In this document: piece by piece, positions 1 through 7,267 of the stretch | Numbering within the stretch: position 1 is the stretch's first letter | Layout: every line of letters starts with the position of its first letter | Source of the DNA: Desulfobacteraceae bacterium | Lineage (GTDB): Bacteria > Desulfobacterota > Desulfobacteria > Desulfobacterales > UBA11574 | Length of the DNA: 8,996 nt | Assembly (NCBI GenBank): GCA_013203195.1 | Contig: JABMQM010000648.1 | Span: forward strand, 1-8,996 | Reading direction: 5' to 3' | The notes under the pieces: generated by a model | Database searches by the model: none | What the model saw: only the letters and a program-made list of their open reading frames with translations | Told to the model about the DNA's origin: nothing | Program-made: the position numbers and the translations under genes

Positions 1-1
1 A

Positions 2-157
2 AAGATGCGGGATTTTGAGGAGCAAAACAGCGCCAACATTGCAATGGATGCCGAAGGATCGAGGGCCTATCTGACGACAAGTGAATGGCAGCTCGGCTAT
101 TGCATGGAAGAATGGCTCGGGATAAGGTTCTACAAGACCAGAGAAATCAATGCTTAA
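2..157 (+). CDS. 3' end of an unidentified protein gene (5' truncated by window edge)
   Basis: An open frame enters from the left edge and ends at TAA 155-157, giving the last 51 residues of a protein. The tail is acidic in its first part, then aromatic-rich (segment SEWQLGYCMEEWLGIRFYK), and looks like genuine folded protein. I do not recognise the family. Its GC content matches the SbcDC-like operon downstream, so it may belong to the same block of genes, but about 275 bases lie between them. It is too short to assign a function. Confidence 0.5.
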   Translation, partial: KMRDFEEQNSANIAMDAEGSRAYLTTSEWQLGYCMEEWLGIRFYKTREINA

Positions 158-179
158 ATGTTCTGAGCGGGCTCAAGCC

Positions 180-207
180 TTGATCAGTGATTAGTGTAAA
201 TTATTAT
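180..207 (+). promoter_or_regulatory. possible sigma-70 promoter upstream of the SbcDC-like operon
   Basis: TTGATC (180-185) and TATTAT (202-207) are separated by 16 bases in an AT-rich stretch without coding potential. This matches the -35/-10 consensus at 4 and 5 of 6 positions. It would transcribe the remnant at 301-436 and the operon starting at 433. It was found by eye only, and AT-rich DNA produces such matches by chance. Confidence 0.3.
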
Positions 208-300
208 ACGATATCAAGGTGTTGTTGACCACACTTGCCTAATTTTTATCCGCTTATCCGGCTTCAGATATCTGCAACTTCACCATGAATCTTGATAATT

Positions 301-436
301 CTTTTTCTATTTGTTATTCAGGACCTGTACAAGGAGGCCGATTTCCGTAAGGGATCGGGTGGTCCGGGCCGGCAAAGAGGAAAGATTCATCGATTGGAAC
401 AATATCGTTGAAGCATGGAGGGGTAATAAACAATGA
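301..436 (+). pseudogene. possible frameshifted 3' remnant of a lost gene
   Basis: Two overlapping frames both read like protein. One (from about 319, stop at 411) gives QDLYKEADFRKGSGG and then becomes low-quality. The other (to TGA 434-436) is poor at first but ends as AGKEERFIDWNNIVEAWRGN. Joining them needs one frame change around 345-370. Upstream, the second frame is closed by stops at 293 and 296. Its stop overlaps the ATG at 433 (ATGA), the same coupling seen between the next two genes, which suggests this was the last part of an upstream operon member. The family is not recognised, and chance coding in a leader region is the alternative. Confidence 0.35.
417..423 (+). promoter_or_regulatory. 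Shine-Dalgarno site of the SbcD-like gene
   Basis: GGAGGGG lies 9 bases before the ATG at 433. It supports that start and the 377-residue length. Confidence 0.6.
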
Positions 437-1566
437 GCTTTTGCTTTCTGCATACAGGCGACTGGCAATTAGGGATGACCCGCCACTTTTTCTCAGAAGG
501 GGTCCAGGAGAGATTTGCCCAGTCCCGATTTGATGCCATCCGTGAACTTGGTCGCATCGCTAAAGAAGAGGATTGCCGGTTTATGGTGGTATGCGGCGAT
601 GTATTCGAGTCAAACCTGGTTGATCGAAAGACCGTCTCGCGCGCTATAGAGGCTTTGAAGGATGTGCCTGTACCTGTATACCTGCTTCCCGGCAACCATG
701 ATTCGCTCAACGCTGCATCCGTCTACCGCGCCACGACTTTTTTAGAACGAAAGCCGCCCCATGTCCATGTGATTGAGGACACGAATCCTATTCGCGTTGA
801 CGAAGGCATTGAGATAATAGGAATACCCTGGCCATCGAAACGCCCCCTGCAAGATCTGGTTGCATTGACAACAGGACAGCTTGAAGCCGCAGTCGATACT
901 ACGCGTGTTTGTGTTGCCCATGGGATGGTGGACAGCCTTTCTCCTAATCTTGACGATCCGGCTCTTATTTCTCTTAGTTCAGCCGAAGCCGCGATAGCAC
1001 AGAATAAGATTCATTACCTGGCTTTGGGAGATCGACATTCTCTTACCAAGGTAGGTGGCAGCGGTTGTGTGTGGTACGCGGGCACTCCCGAGCAAACGGA
1101 TTATAACGAGGTGAAACCGGGCTTTGCCCTTGTCGTTACAATCAACGGAGGTGGCGTAACTACAAAAGAGGTGAATATCGGAAGATGGAAATTCATCGAA
1201 CGTGATCAAATAGACCTCAATACCAAAGAGGACATCGATGCGCTTCGTGCCTGGGTTGAAAATCTTGGGGACAAAGAACGAACCGTTGTCAAATTGGGTT
1301 TTGTCGGCGGTCTCTCGTTATCACTCCATAGCGAGCTTGAAGAGCTTATTTATCATGTTCAAGAAATTCTGGGAGCAGTCGAAACACGTATGGACAATCT
1401 TGTCGTAATTCCGGAAGATGCCGATTTCACAGACCTTGGGTTTTCGGGTTTTGCCAGTAATACTGTTGAACGGTTGCGGTCAAATGTTGAAGATTCAGGT
1501 TCCGATGCTGATACTTCACGCGATGCCCTTGCTCTTGTCGTTAGACTTGCAGGGAGGGAATTATGA
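433..1566 (+). CDS. SbcD/Mre11-like metallophosphoesterase (divergent DNA exonuclease subunit)
   Basis: This 377-residue protein is close to the usual SbcD length (about 400). By family, SbcD/Mre11 is the Mn-dependent nuclease that works with the SbcC/Rad50 ATPase on DNA ends and hairpins. Visible phosphoesterase motifs are HTGDWQLG (D10), GDVFES (D56), PGNHDS (N88, H89), AHG (H163) and ALGDRHS (D200, H202), followed by the typical YAGTPEQTDYNE segment (about 216-227) and a C-terminal capping region. Two positions that are normally metal-binding His differ: DxH is D10-W-Q12 and GHxH is G199-D200-R-H202. I recall DWQ/GDxH variants in other SbcD-like proteins of accessory loci, so this may be a subfamily trait rather than decay. 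The frame is intact, with a good ribosome site. Its stop overlaps the start of the ATPase partner by 4 bases, so the two are surely co-translated. Nuclease activity is inferred. Confidence 0.85.
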   Translation: MSFCFLHTGDWQLGMTRHFFSEGVQERFAQSRFDAIRELGRIAKEEDCRFMVVCGDVFESNLVDRKTVSRAIEALKDVPVPVYLLPGNHDSLNAASVYRATTFLERKPPHVHVIEDTNPIRVDEGIEIIGIPWPSKRPLQDLVALTTGQLEAAVDTTRVCVAHGMVDSLSPNLDDPALISLSSAEAAIAQNKIHYLALGDRHSLTKVGGSGCVWYAGTPEQTDYNEVKPGFALVVTINGGGVTTKEVNIGRWKFIERDQIDLNTKEDIDALRAWVENLGDKERTVVKLGFVGGLSLSLHSELEELIYHVQEILGAVETRMDNLVVIPEDADFTDLGFSGFASNTVERLRSNVEDSGSDADTSRDALALVVRLAGREL

Positions 1567-4196
1567 GACTTCTGCGTCTCCGCCTGGCCAATTACCGGGG
1601 CATTGATGAATCCGAGGTGCAATTCGGCCGCCATGGTTTAACCATTGTAGAGGGTCCGAATGAAACGGGAAAAACCAGCCTTAGTGAATCAATAGGGCTT
1701 CTTTTCGATTATCTTGATTCGAGTAAGCACCGGAGTATCGATGCAGTCAGGCCTGCACATCATGACGCAGGCCCAGAGATTGAATTGGAAGCAGAAAGCG
1801 GTCCTTATTGTTTTACTTACTTCAAGAGATTTTACAAGAAACCGGAAACTACCCTGACTATCAAAAGTCCCAACCCGGAAAACCACACCGGGCGCGAAGC
1901 TCATGAACGTGCCCAGAAAATTCTCAGCGAAACCATAGATATTGATTTGTGGAGAGCACTTTGCATTCAGCAAGGTGAAGCAATCCAGCAGGCCAATTTA
2001 TCAAGGCAGACGTCATTGTCGGCCGCCCTCGATATTGCTGCGGGAGGCCATCAAGCAGATCCAAGAGAGGAAAGCCTTTTCGATAAGGTTAAAGAGGAGT
2101 ACGGACGCTATTTCACGGAACGCGGCAGTGAAAAAAAGGAATTGCAGGAGGCCCAAAAAGCCCAGGCGGAATCAGAAGCAAAAGTTGTTTCACTGGAAAA
2201 ACAGATCCAGAACTTGGAAAAGGATATAATTCGGGCTGCAGATCTCGGCCTGGAACTGGAACGATTGAAGAAACAAGAGCAGGATCTTCGCGTGGATCTT
2301 TTTGACTACATGAAATCCCTCGATGAAATTAAAAGTCTGGAAACCGTTCTGGAAACTGCTCGTCTTAAGTTGGAGTCGGCACAAAAATCTGAGCAGGCCG
2401 CAAAGCGCGATAAGGCCGTGCGCCAAGACCTTATAGAAGCGGTCTTAAAAGCCCAAAAAGCACACGCGGAACTCGAAGAATCCAGCAAATCTTCAACCGC
2501 ATCCGTCAAGAAGTCTGAGACCGATATGGAGAAGGCACAATCGGATTCATTCGCAACTGAAGCGCAGCGTAAAGCGGCCGAATCACTGCTTAATCTGCGT
2601 CGTGCGGATTTTGATTACTTCAACAATAAGCTGCATTTGGAACAACTGAAGGAACGTAAAGAGCGCATCGATCGCGCACGGGAAGAAGCGGCCCTTTCTG
2701 AAGAAGTGCTCGTGAAAAACAGTGTAGACGAAGCAATTCTGAAAACAATACAGAAGGCTGAGCGCTCGCTAATTACAGCTCGGGCGATGTTGGAGACAGG
2801 CGCACCGAATGTTCTGCTAAGAGGGCTGACCGACCTCGACTTCCAGATTGATGGCGAGCATACTACTATCGCAAAAGACGAGGAGCGCAATTTATCCGTG
2901 TCTGATCGGATTCGCGTGACGATTCCAGGATCTTTGCAGATGGACTTGACCGCTGGGTCAAGTTCATCTGATCTTTTGAAAAAGGTTGAGGAAGTAAAGC
3001 AAAAGCTTGATGTCTTATGCAATGATGCAGGAGTGAGCAATACGGATGAGGCGAGACAATCCTTTGAAGCCAGACGGGAAGCGCAGCAGTCTATAGCGAG
3101 ACGAAAGGAAGTCGAGCAAGAGAACCTGCGCGATCTCACCTATGAAGAACTGGAAAGAAAGGTCCTAGGGCTGGGAAAAGGTGTTCCTGCTTATCCAACT
3201 GCCCGGGTACCGAAACCCGATCTTCCTCCAAATCTGGCTTCCGCGAAGGAGGCATTAAGAAGTGCGGAGGCCGGGCTTGAAAGGGACAACGAGGCATGGG
3301 AAGTAGCAAGAACAGAGCTGGATTCGGCTCGCAAGGTACGAGACGGACTGAGAGAACGATATCAGAAAATAAGAGTGGAGCTTGACCTAAAGGCAGATGA
3401 ACTAAAACGTGCTAAAGACGAACTTTCGCGTTCCCGGGGGAACGCCTCCGATGACTACCTCGAATCGGAGCATTTAAAGTGCACCAAGGCTGTCCATAAA
3501 GAAGAAGAGAACGTCAAGTCTGCCGAGGCAAATCTTTGCGGCAAGGAACCTGATCGAGTAAGAATTCTGGCAGAAACTGCGCAGGGTTCCTTGCAAACGG
3601 CAGAAAAAAAGCGTGAAGCGGCCCAGCAAGAAAACACAGAAGTACGAACTCGTCTCAAGGTCTTCGGTGAAGAAGGCTTGCATGAGAAACTGCATGCGGC
3701 CCAGAGTCATCTCAATTACATACGGCAAGCAAATAAAGCGATGATACGGAGAGCATCGGCGGCTAAGCTGCTGTATGTAACCATGAAAGATGAACGTGAT
3801 AAGGCTCGCAGGGCCTATGTGGCTCCCCTCAAGGAGAAAATCGAGAGACTCGGACGACTGGTATTCAACGATTCCTTTGAGGTTGAGGTGACTGAGAATC
3901 TGTCGGTTGCCAGTCGGACGATGGATGGTTGTAATGTCCCATTCGATTCCTTGAGCGGGGGCACCAAAGAACAGATCTCTATGATATCTCGTTTGGCCTG
4001 TGCGATGACCGTTTCAAAGGATGGCGGGGCTTCCCTCATTTTAGATGATGCTTTGGGATATACAGACCCTGAGAGGCTTAAATTAATGGGAGCCGTCCTT
4101 GCGAAGGCGGGTCAAGAATGCCAAATCATCATCCTCACATGTGTTCCGGACCGGTACAGCAACATCGGTGAGGCAACAGTGGTTCGATTGGGATAA
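1563..4196 (+). CDS. SbcC/Rad50-like SMC-type ATPase without zinc hook
   Basis: This 877-residue protein is the partner of the upstream phosphoesterase. It starts at an ATG behind GGGAGGG (1552-1558) and overlaps the previous stop. The N-terminal lobe has Walker A GPNETGKTS (31-39) and a Q-loop-like CIQQGE (134-139). Long Glu/Lys/Ala-rich coiled coils follow (about 175-400 and 470-740). The C-terminal lobe has the ABC signature LSGGTKEQ (797-804), Walker B ILDDAL (D828, D829) and D-loop GYTD (832-835). E. coli SbcC is longer (about 1050). There is no CxxC zinc hook anywhere: the cysteines are scattered singly. Instead, residues about 415-466 form a beta-rich, Gly/Pro-containing insert (FQIDGEHTT, IRVTIPGSLQMDLTAG) between the coils. 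Walker B ends in Asp-Asp rather than Asp-Glu, as in YhaN-like relatives. Expected role: ATP-driven DNA binding and gating of the nuclease in the cytoplasm. Whether the pair does general repair or phage defence cannot be read from the sequence. Confidence 0.85.
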   Translation: MRLLRLRLANYRGIDESEVQFGRHGLTIVEGPNETGKTSLSESIGLLFDYLDSSKHRSIDAVRPAHHDAGPEIELEAESGPYCFTYFKRFYKKPETTLTIKSPNPENHTGREAHERAQKILSETIDIDLWRALCIQQGEAIQQANLSRQTSLSAALDIAAGGHQADPREESLFDKVKEEYGRYFTERGSEKKELQEAQKAQAESEAKVVSLEKQIQNLEKDIIRAADLGLELERLKKQEQDLRVDLFDYMKSLDEIKSLETVLETARLKLESAQKSEQAAKRDKAVRQDLIEAVLKAQKAHAELEESSKSSTASVKKSETDMEKAQSDSFATEAQRKAAESLLNLRRADFDYFNNKLHLEQLKERKERIDRAREEAALSEEVLVKNSVDEAILKTIQKAERSLITARAMLETGAPNVLLRGLTDLDFQIDGEHTTIAKDEERNLSVSDRIRVTIPGSLQMDLTAGSSSSDLLKKVEEVKQKLDVLCNDAGVSNTDEARQSFEARREAQQSIARRKEVEQENLRDLTYEELERKVLGLGKGVPAYPTARVPKPDLPPNLASAKEALRSAEAGLERDNEAWEVARTELDSARKVRDGLRERYQKIRVELDLKADELKRAKDELSRSRGNASDDYLESEHLKCTKAVHKEEENVKSAEANLCGKEPDRVRILAETAQGSLQTAEKKREAAQQENTEVRTRLKVFGEEGLHEKLHAAQSHLNYIRQANKAMIRRASAAKLLYVTMKDERDKARRAYVAPLKEKIERLGRLVFNDSFEVEVTENLSVASRTMDGCNVPFDSLSGGTKEQISMISRLACAMTVSKDGGASLILDDALGYTDPERLKLMGAVLAKAGQECQIIILTCVPDRYSNIGEATVVRLG

Positions 4197-4238
4197 TCAT
4201 CACCAAGAAGGGTGACAAGGTGACTGCTCAGTTCCCTG

Positions 4239-4268
4239 TTGGCATTTCAATGGATCAAAATGAATAAT
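4239..4268 (+). promoter_or_regulatory. candidate sigma-70 promoter of recJ
   Basis: TTGGCA (4239-4244) and AATAAT (4263-4268) are 18 bases apart, each matching consensus at 5 of 6 positions. They lie about 60 bases before the recJ start in the 133-base gap after the SbcC-like gene. This fits a separate transcription unit. I see no convincing terminator for the upstream operon in the gap. Confidence 0.4.
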
Positions 4269-4329
4269 CCCATATGATAGATACCACATTCAGTCTTAAC
4301 TTGATCAGAAAATCAACCAAGTCGTTCCC

Positions 4330-6021
4330 GTGCACATAAAACAGCGAGAAATCAATAAAGAAGTTCATCAGGCTTGTATTAATGAGGGATATCCGGAAAT
4401 AGTTTCCCGGATCATCGCCGGCAGAACAGATGAGTTTAATAAAAATATATTCAATCCTTCCTTTGATTGTGTTGAGCCGGCAAAAGATATGGCCGACTCA
4501 ACGAAAGCTTCACAAAGAATAATAGATGCAATTCAAACCAATCAAACTATTTTGCTTTTCACCGATTATGATGTCGATGGTTGTGCTTCCATGGCAATTT
4601 TGTATGGAGCTTTACATGATGTTTTTGGGGTTAAGAAAAGCAACATTCAAGCATTAACCGGACACCGAACCCAAGATGGTTATGGATTAACTGATACTAT
4701 TGCCGGTAAAATAGAAATACTCCATCCTGATTTAGTAATAACGGCAGATGCAGGGATTTCAGATGGTTCCAGGATTGAAAGACTGGCAAAGGCGGGCATC
4801 GATGTGATTGTTACGGATCATCATCTTCTGCCAGTAGAAGGAGTCCCCACAGCTGCCTGGGCAGTGGTAAATCCACAAAGGCAGGATTGTCAATATGACA
4901 ATAATATTGCCGGATGCGGTGTTGCATGGCTTTTAATGACTGTAGTTGCCCAGGAATTGGATTGCAGTATGGATCAAAAACGAGTCCTGCACAGATTTCT
5001 TGATTATGTGGCACTTGGAACTGTGGCTGATCTTGTCTCTCTTGCATCTCCTATAAACAGATACTTTGTAAAGCAGGGACTTGCATTCATGAACGAACAA
5101 ACAAGAGAGTGTTGGCGTGTCGCCCTAAATGGACAAAAAGCAAATGTGGGATTTTTGGGTTTCCAGTTAGGACCCAGAATTAATGCCAGTTCTCGTATGA
5201 CAGGAGAGGCAAACGCAGCGATTGATTTTTTAGTTAGCAAAAACGTTGATAAGATATCGGCTGCATATCAACAGTTGGATCATTGTAATTATAATCGCAG
5301 AAAGATTGAAAAGAGAATGTTTGATACAGCCAAGCAACAGATTAATAAAAAAGATCATATTTTTATTGATTATAATGAAAGTTATGATCCAGGGGTTCAA
5401 GGTATTGTTGCAGGCAGACTGGCAGAAACTTTTGGTATTCCCGCAATCATGCTTGCAGATATAGGCGATGATCTCGTTGCAGGTTCAGGAAGATCAGGTC
5501 AGTTCCTGCATATCAGAGACGCCTTGCAATCTTTTGATGATAATTATCCGGGGATTTTGGTATCGTTTGGTGGCCACAGGGCTGCTGTTGGATTAAAAAT
5601 TCATAAGAAAAATATTGAGATATTACAAAAGGGACTTAATGATAATGTAAACATCCAGCTTGCAGACCAGGATACAACGCCATACATTAAAACAGATGGC
5701 TCTTTAAAAGGACATCTTAATTCTGCTACCTATTACCAGATAGAAGCTCTAAATCCTTTTGGGATAGGTTTTCCTTCTCCCACATTCAGTGATATAATGA
5801 CTGCAACTAATATCAGGGTAGTGGGGAAAAATCCAGTTCATCTTTCCATGAAACTTGATGGTATTAAAGCAATACAATTTTATGCTTTAGATAATCCCAA
5901 AGATTCATTACGAATTAATTCTAATGATAAATTAGAAGTAGTTTATACACTCAGTATGAATGAGTGGCAGGGAAGGAAAAGCTTGCAACTGATAATAAAA
6001 AGAATATCAATAAAAAGTTAA
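4330..6021 (+). CDS. recJ: RecJ-like single-stranded-DNA 5'-3' exonuclease
   Basis: This 563-residue protein is close to E. coli RecJ (577). By family, RecJ degrades single-stranded DNA 5' to 3' in recombination and mismatch repair in the cytoplasm, using Mn/Mg held by DHH-family motifs. These are visible in order: TDYDVDG (D79, D81, D83), RTQDGYGL (113-120), ITADAGIS (D140), TDHH (D163-H165), AGCGVAWLL, and VALGTVADLV (D234). The DHHA1 part follows, with GPRINASSRM, AGSGRSG and GGHRAAVGL (H416), then a C-terminal OB-like region with NPFGIGFPSP. Two motifs are slightly off the usual form: ADAG for DNG, and AVG for AAG. The start is GTG at 4330. No ATG lies between it and the in-frame stop at 4297, and no clear Shine-Dalgarno is seen, so the exact start is uncertain. 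The stop overlaps the ATG of yheU by one base. The gene is strikingly more AT-rich than the preceding operon. Confidence 0.9.
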   Translation: MHIKQREINKEVHQACINEGYPEIVSRIIAGRTDEFNKNIFNPSFDCVEPAKDMADSTKASQRIIDAIQTNQTILLFTDYDVDGCASMAILYGALHDVFGVKKSNIQALTGHRTQDGYGLTDTIAGKIEILHPDLVITADAGISDGSRIERLAKAGIDVIVTDHHLLPVEGVPTAAWAVVNPQRQDCQYDNNIAGCGVAWLLMTVVAQELDCSMDQKRVLHRFLDYVALGTVADLVSLASPINRYFVKQGLAFMNEQTRECWRVALNGQKANVGFLGFQLGPRINASSRMTGEANAAIDFLVSKNVDKISAAYQQLDHCNYNRRKIEKRMFDTAKQQINKKDHIFIDYNESYDPGVQGIVAGRLAETFGIPAIMLADIGDDLVAGSGRSGQFLHIRDALQSFDDNYPGILVSFGGHRAAVGLKIHKKNIEILQKGLNDNVNIQLADQDTTPYIKTDGSLKGHLNSATYYQIEALNPFGIGFPSPTFSDIMTATNIRVVGKNPVHLSMKLDGIKAIQFYALDNPKDSLRINSNDKLEVVYTLSMNEWQGRKSLQLIIKRISIKS

Positions 6022-6233
6022 TGATAATTCCATATGACAAATTAAGCCCGGAAGCGCTTCAAGCACTCATTGAGGAATTTGTCACGCGTGATGGAACCGA
6101 TACAGGATATGAGAAAAAATCAATTGAGAATGATGTGGCAATGGTAAAAAGACAACTAAAAAGAGGCGATGCAGTAATAGTTTATGATCAAAGTACTAAA
6201 ACCAGTAATATTGTACCAAAAGATAATTGTTGA
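6021..6233 (+). CDS. yheU: YheU-family small protein (UPF0270)
   Basis: The protein has 70 residues starting MIIPYDKLSPEALQALIEEF, followed by TRDGTDTGYEKKSIEN and VKRQLKRGDAVIVYD. This order is the whole-length pattern of E. coli YheU (72 residues), including the IP..LSPE, R(D/E)GTD.G and VKRQL..G.A..V blocks. The family has no established biochemical role. A longer in-frame reading from 5964 exists, but its first 19 residues overlap recJ and do not fit the family, so ATG 6021 is preferred. That ATG shares one base with the recJ stop. With no obvious ribosome site, translation is probably coupled to recJ. Confidence 0.88.
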   Translation: MIIPYDKLSPEALQALIEEFVTRDGTDTGYEKKSIENDVAMVKRQLKRGDAVIVYDQSTKTSNIVPKDNC

Positions 6234-6239
6234 TATATT
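6211..6239 (+). promoter_or_regulatory. weak candidate promoter for arfB-yhbQ
   Basis: TTGTAC (6211-6216) and TATATT (6234-6239) are 17 bases apart at the end of yheU. The -10 is good (5 of 6) and the -35 poor (3 of 6). The 167-base gap after yheU would allow independent transcription of arfB. No other feature stands out there except a 12-bp palindrome at 6348-6359. Confidence 0.25.
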
Positions 6240-6347
6240 ATAACCCTCTCCAGGAGGCGGCCGTTAATGAATGAGAAAATATGCAGAGAATAAAAACGTA
6301 AAAGATGATACCGCAGTCATCGCTTTTAATCGACCGATATGCTGATC

Positions 6348-6359
6348 CACTAATTAGTG
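6348..6359. repeat. perfect 12-bp palindrome in the arfB leader
   Basis: CACTAATTAGTG reads the same on both strands. It lies 41 bases before the arfB start, in an otherwise featureless leader. It could be an operator half-site pair, but nothing else supports this, and its AT core makes chance plausible. Confidence 0.3.
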
Positions 6360-6400
6360 CCCATCCATAAATACGGTTATCAGGGTCAGGAATCAGACAC

Positions 6401-6826
6401 ATGATCAAGATCAAAGAAGGAATTTTGTTAGGAGAGGATGAATTATCTTTCACCTTTTCCCGCAGCAGCAAGCCAGGCGGCCAGAATGTTAATAAAATTA
6501 GCAGTCGGGTTACACTTCTATTTGATGTGGCTAATTCGCCAAGTCTTTCTGCAGAGCATAAAAATCAGATCATGACCCGTTTGAGGACAAGGGTCAACAA
6601 ACACGGCGTATTGAGGGTCGTTGCCCAACTCCATCGTAGTCAGGCAGCTAATCGGGAAGCTGCGATTGAACGTTTTGTCGAACTGTTACAGGAAACTCTT
6701 AAACCTGTTAAGTTCCGGCAAAAGACCCGAATCTCGCGTGCTGCCAAAAAACGCCGGTTAAACGAAAAAAAGTGTCGAAGCAGGCTTAAACAAGAACGAA
6801 CAAAACCTACTGTTTGTGACGAATAA
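6401..6826 (+). CDS. arfB: ArfB (YaeJ) peptidyl-tRNA hydrolase, ribosome rescue factor
   Basis: This 141-residue protein matches the length of E. coli ArfB (140). By family, ArfB enters stalled ribosomes that lack a stop codon, places its tail in the empty mRNA channel and hydrolyses the peptidyl-tRNA. The catalytic GGQ is at 26-28 within SSKPGGQNVNK, the usual class-I release-factor-like loop. The conserved stretch HRSQAANREAA follows at about 83-93. There is no codon-recognition domain, which separates it from RF1/RF2. The C-terminus (about 105-137) is a Lys/Arg-rich tail, as needed for mRNA-channel binding. Only a weak AGG lies upstream of ATG 6401. The yhbQ-type gene follows 18 bases after the stop, so the two are probably one transcript. 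Confidence 0.9.
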   Translation: MIKIKEGILLGEDELSFTFSRSSKPGGQNVNKISSRVTLLFDVANSPSLSAEHKNQIMTRLRTRVNKHGVLRVVAQLHRSQAANREAAIERFVELLQETLKPVKFRQKTRISRAAKKRRLNEKKCRSRLKQERTKPTVCDE

Positions 6827-6844
6827 ATTTCACCTAAAATTCCT

Positions 6845-7129
6845 ATGCAAAAATGGTACTTATACATAGTAAGGTGCCGCAATGGCAGTTTATATACAGG
6901 TATTGCCACTGATGTTGAACGCAGATTTGCTGAACATCAAGCAAATAAGGGGTCAAAGTATCTGCGTGGAAGGGGACCCTTGCAGCTTGTTTTCAAAAAA
7001 CAGATAGGGGAAAAAGAATTGGCCCTGAAAATCGAGAGGCTGGTTAAGAAACTGCCCAAACTAAAAAAGGAAAAACTGATTAAAACAGACGCCGGCCTTG
7101 AGGAGCTTCTCAGCGTTAAAAGTGCCTAA
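6845..7129 (+). CDS. yhbQ: GIY-YIG domain protein, YhbQ/UPF0213 type
   Basis: This 94-residue protein consists of a single GIY-YIG nuclease-fold domain. Visible are WYLYIVRC (4-11), SLYTGIATDVERRFAEHQ (15-32; Y17, G19, R26/R27, H31), KGSKYLRGRGPLQL (35-48), the conserved Glu E64, and a helix KLKKEKLI. The C-terminal AGLEELLS resembles the end of E. coli YhbQ, whose family is thought to nick or process DNA but has no firm cellular role. It follows arfB closely. No Shine-Dalgarno is evident, so coupling to arfB is likely. The last codons (Lys-Ser-Ala-stop) lie inside the inverted repeat that starts at 7120, so the repeat provides the stop codon. Confidence 0.9.
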   Translation: MQKWYLYIVRCRNGSLYTGIATDVERRFAEHQANKGSKYLRGRGPLQLVFKKQIGEKELALKIERLVKKLPKLKKEKLIKTDAGLEELLSVKSA

Positions 7130-7250
7130 AGTTTAAAGTGAGCTAAAGTGAACTAAAGTTAAGGTATTCTGTCAATTTTATATGAATAGATGGAGCGAAG
7201 CGACACCATAACTTTAGGCACTTGTAACTTTAGTTCATTTTAGTCACTTA
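7120..7250. repeat. long imperfect inverted repeat made of short TAAAGT-containing units
   Basis: The left arm (about 7120-7164) carries three to four copies of a 12-15 base unit around CTAAAGT. The right arm (about 7208-7250) carries the same in reverse complement. AAGTGCCTAAAGTT (7120-7133) is perfectly repeated inverted at 7210-7223, and TGAACTAAAGTTA (7149-7161) at 7225-7237. The whole can fold as one long imperfect hairpin with a loop of about 45 bases containing GGAGCGAAGCGACACC. It looks like a MITE- or REP-like intergenic element. No transposase is present and no flanking duplication is clear. Confidence 0.65.
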
Positions 7251-7267
7251 ATGCACTGTAATATTAA

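Noticed and set aside
2615..3139. 174-codon open frame on the minus strand within the SbcC-like gene
   Set aside because: Its Ser/Arg/Cys-rich translation is the antisense shadow of a Lys/Glu/Ala-rich coiled coil. It has no family features.
4197..4225. TCACC/GGGTGA as terminator of the SbcDC-like operon
   Set aside because: The stem is short and imperfect, and no T-run follows.
5964..6020. Upstream 19-residue extension of yheU
   Set aside because: It overlaps recJ and does not fit the YheU N-terminus, which begins at MIIP (ATG 6021).
6245..6262. CCTC/GAGG hairpin after yheU as a terminator
   Set aside because: There are only 4 base pairs and no T-tract.
433..7129. Single functional nuclease system joining SbcDC-like, RecJ and GIY-YIG genes
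   Set aside because: The base composition differs sharply, separate promoters are likely, and yheU/arfB/yhbQ are ordinary chromosomal genes. Proximity alone is not evidence.
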